From an uncultured Planctomycetaceae bacterium (GTDB taxonomy: Bacteria > Planctomycetota > Planctomycetia > Planctomycetales > Planctomycetaceae), in contig CALFYU010000705.1 of assembly GCA_937952455.1 (NCBI GenBank), forward strand, positions 1 to 6,780: a stretch of DNA of 6,780 bases. The letters are read 5' to 3'. The translations under genes were made by a program, and so were the position numbers. The notes below the pieces were generated by a model. It was given only the letters and a program-made list of their open reading frames with translations. It was not told the origin of the DNA and made no database searches. Shown here in pieces: positions 5,801-6,780 of the stretch (position 1 is the first letter of the stretch; each line of letters opens with the position of its first letter).

Positions 5801-6780
5801 TCAGCCGGCGGCATACGCTTCAGCCAAAAACGGGCGGAGCATTTCCTCCAGTTGATCGACTTCCAGCAGAAACGAATCGTGGCCGTAGGGGCTGTCGAGT
5901 TCGACTGACGTGACACGCCGCCGCGCCTGAATCAAGGCGCTCACAATCTCGCGGCTCTGTGCGATCGGGAACAGCCAATCGGTCGTGTAGGAGGTCACCA
6001 AGAACCGTGCGTCGGTCGATGACAGCGCATCGGGCAGCGAGCCGTAAGACTCGGCCAAATCGAAATAGTCCATCGCCCGCGTCAGATAAAGGTAGCTGTT
6101 GGCGTCAAAGCGCTCGACAAACCGTTTGCCTTGGTGATGCAGATAGCTTTCGATCTGAAATTCCGTTTCGCGCATTAATTCATACGCGAACCGGTCGCTG
6201 TGTTGCAGCCGGCGGCCGAACTTCTTTTCAATCGACGCCTCCGAAAGATACGTGATGTGCGCCACCATCCGGGCCAGCGCCAACCCGAAATGCGGGTCGT
6301 GCCCTTGGTTGTAGTAGTTTCCTTGATCAAAATTCGGGTCGGTGACGATTGCCCGGCGGCCAACGGCGTTAAACGCGATCCCCTGCGCCGACAGCCGCGG
6401 GCCCGATGCCAGGATGATTGCCGTCCGTAACATCTCTGGGAAACGGGCGGCCCATTCCAACGCCTGCATTCCGCCCAAGCTCCCGCCGATCGCCCCCAGC
6501 AACCGCTCGATCCCCAAATGCCGCACCAACTCGGCATGCACTTCGACCATGTCGCCGATGGTCACGAACGGAAATTCCAAAGCAAAGGGTGTCTCCGTTC
6601 CCGGTTTGAACGATCTCGGCCCGGTCGTCCCTTGGCAGCCTCCCAACACATTCGCGCAGATCACGAAATACTTGTTGGTGTCCAACCCCTTTCCTGGACC
6701 GCTCAATTCGTCCCACCATCCCCGTTTTTCGTCCTTGGCCGAATGCGCGCCCGCCACGTGGGCATCGCCGGTCAAGGCAT
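5801..6780 (-). CDS. metX: Homoserine O-acyltransferase MetX (probably acetyltransferase), N-terminus beyond the window
   Basis: This is an alpha/beta-hydrolase-fold acyltransferase that moves an acyl group, usually acetyl from acetyl-CoA, onto homoserine as the first committed step of methionine synthesis. About 326 codons are visible, and with a normal length near 370-380 some 50 N-terminal residues are missing. The visible part begins inside the conserved (H)ALTGDAHVAG segment. The nucleophile elbow GGSLGGMQ has its serine at codon 6481-6479. The catalytic acid is the Asp of TTDWLFP and the catalytic His is in YGHDSFL, 33 residues later. The conserved GPRSFKPGT and FPFVTIGDM segments are present. 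All triad residues are intact, so the enzyme should be active. The TTG at 6775 is an internal leucine codon and not the start. metW follows on the same strand after 116 bases that include a hairpin. Acetyl versus succinyl specificity cannot be settled from the visible part. Confidence 0.93.
   Translation of the reverse strand, partial: ALTGDAHVAGAHSAKDEKRGWWDELSGPGKGLDTNKYFVICANVLGGCQGTTGPRSFKPGTETPFALEFPFVTIGDMVEVHAELVRHLGIERLLGAIGGSLGGMQALEWAARFPEMLRTAIILASGPRLSAQGIAFNAVGRRAIVTDPNFDQGNYYNQGHDPHFGLALARMVAHITYLSEASIEKKFGRRLQHSDRFAYELMRETEFQIESYLHHQGKRFVERFDANSYLYLTRAMDYFDLAESYGSLPDALSSTDARFLVTSYTTDWLFPIAQSREIVSALIQARRRVTSVELDSPYGHDSFLLEVDQLEEMLRPFLAEAYAAG

Noticed and set aside
6773..6775. 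TTG at 6775 as the metX start
   Set aside because: It is the Leu of the conserved ALTGDAHVAG segment. The frame continues to the window edge with Ala and a partial codon compatible with His, as in the family.
1..6780. CRISPR arrays, tRNA or rRNA genes, riboswitches and IS transposase genes
   Set aside because: No regularly spaced repeats, RNA-gene signatures or transposase-like proteins were recognised. The metX leader, where a SAM riboswitch might lie, is outside the window.

Overview
The window looks like chromosomal DNA of a Planctomycetota bacterium, probably of the order Planctomycetales. This is inferred from the moderately GC-rich DNA, the long TolC-type protein with its extra tail, the mostly absent Shine-Dalgarno sequences, and the GGCGG/CCGCC hairpins between genes. 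No rRNA or other taxonomic marker is present, so the assignment is tentative.

Layout, left to right. (1) Bases 1-178 hold the last 58 codons of a plus-strand gene resembling the Mpo1-like (DUF962) membrane family. (2) After about 215 non-coding bases with one GC-rich hairpin, a plus-strand gene (394-2715) encodes a TolC-family outer-membrane factor with a lipoprotein-type signal and an unusual acidic, proline-rich C-terminal tail. (3) It converges on a minus-strand block across a 201-base gap. That gap carries an inverted-repeat pair (2737-2757 and 2878-2898) around a perfect 9-bp hairpin, which resembles a REP/MITE element. (4) Three minus-strand genes, in transcription order 4846->4196, 4199->3417 and 3381->2917, encode a MotA/TolQ/ExbB-type channel protein, an ExbD/TolR-type protein with a long coiled coil, and a small single-pass protein whose periplasmic domain again looks ExbD/TolR-like. 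(5) Upstream on the same strand lie metW (5684->5016) and metX, which enters from beyond the right edge and stops at 5801. A perfect 9-bp hairpin lies between them.

The genes fall into three functional groups. MetX and MetW belong to methionine biosynthesis; MetX acylates homoserine and MetW is its usual neighbour. The ExbB/ExbD-like trio is probably an inner-membrane, ion-driven motor that works on something in the periplasm or cell envelope. Its first two genes overlap by ATGA and the third follows after 35 bases, so they are probably co-transcribed. The TolC-like protein would supply an outer-membrane exit duct, but no pump or adaptor gene is visible beside it.

The most unusual content is the three-gene motor cassette, with its coiled-coil ExbD variant and second ExbD-like (or TonB-like) partner, and the inverted-repeat element between the convergent transcription units.
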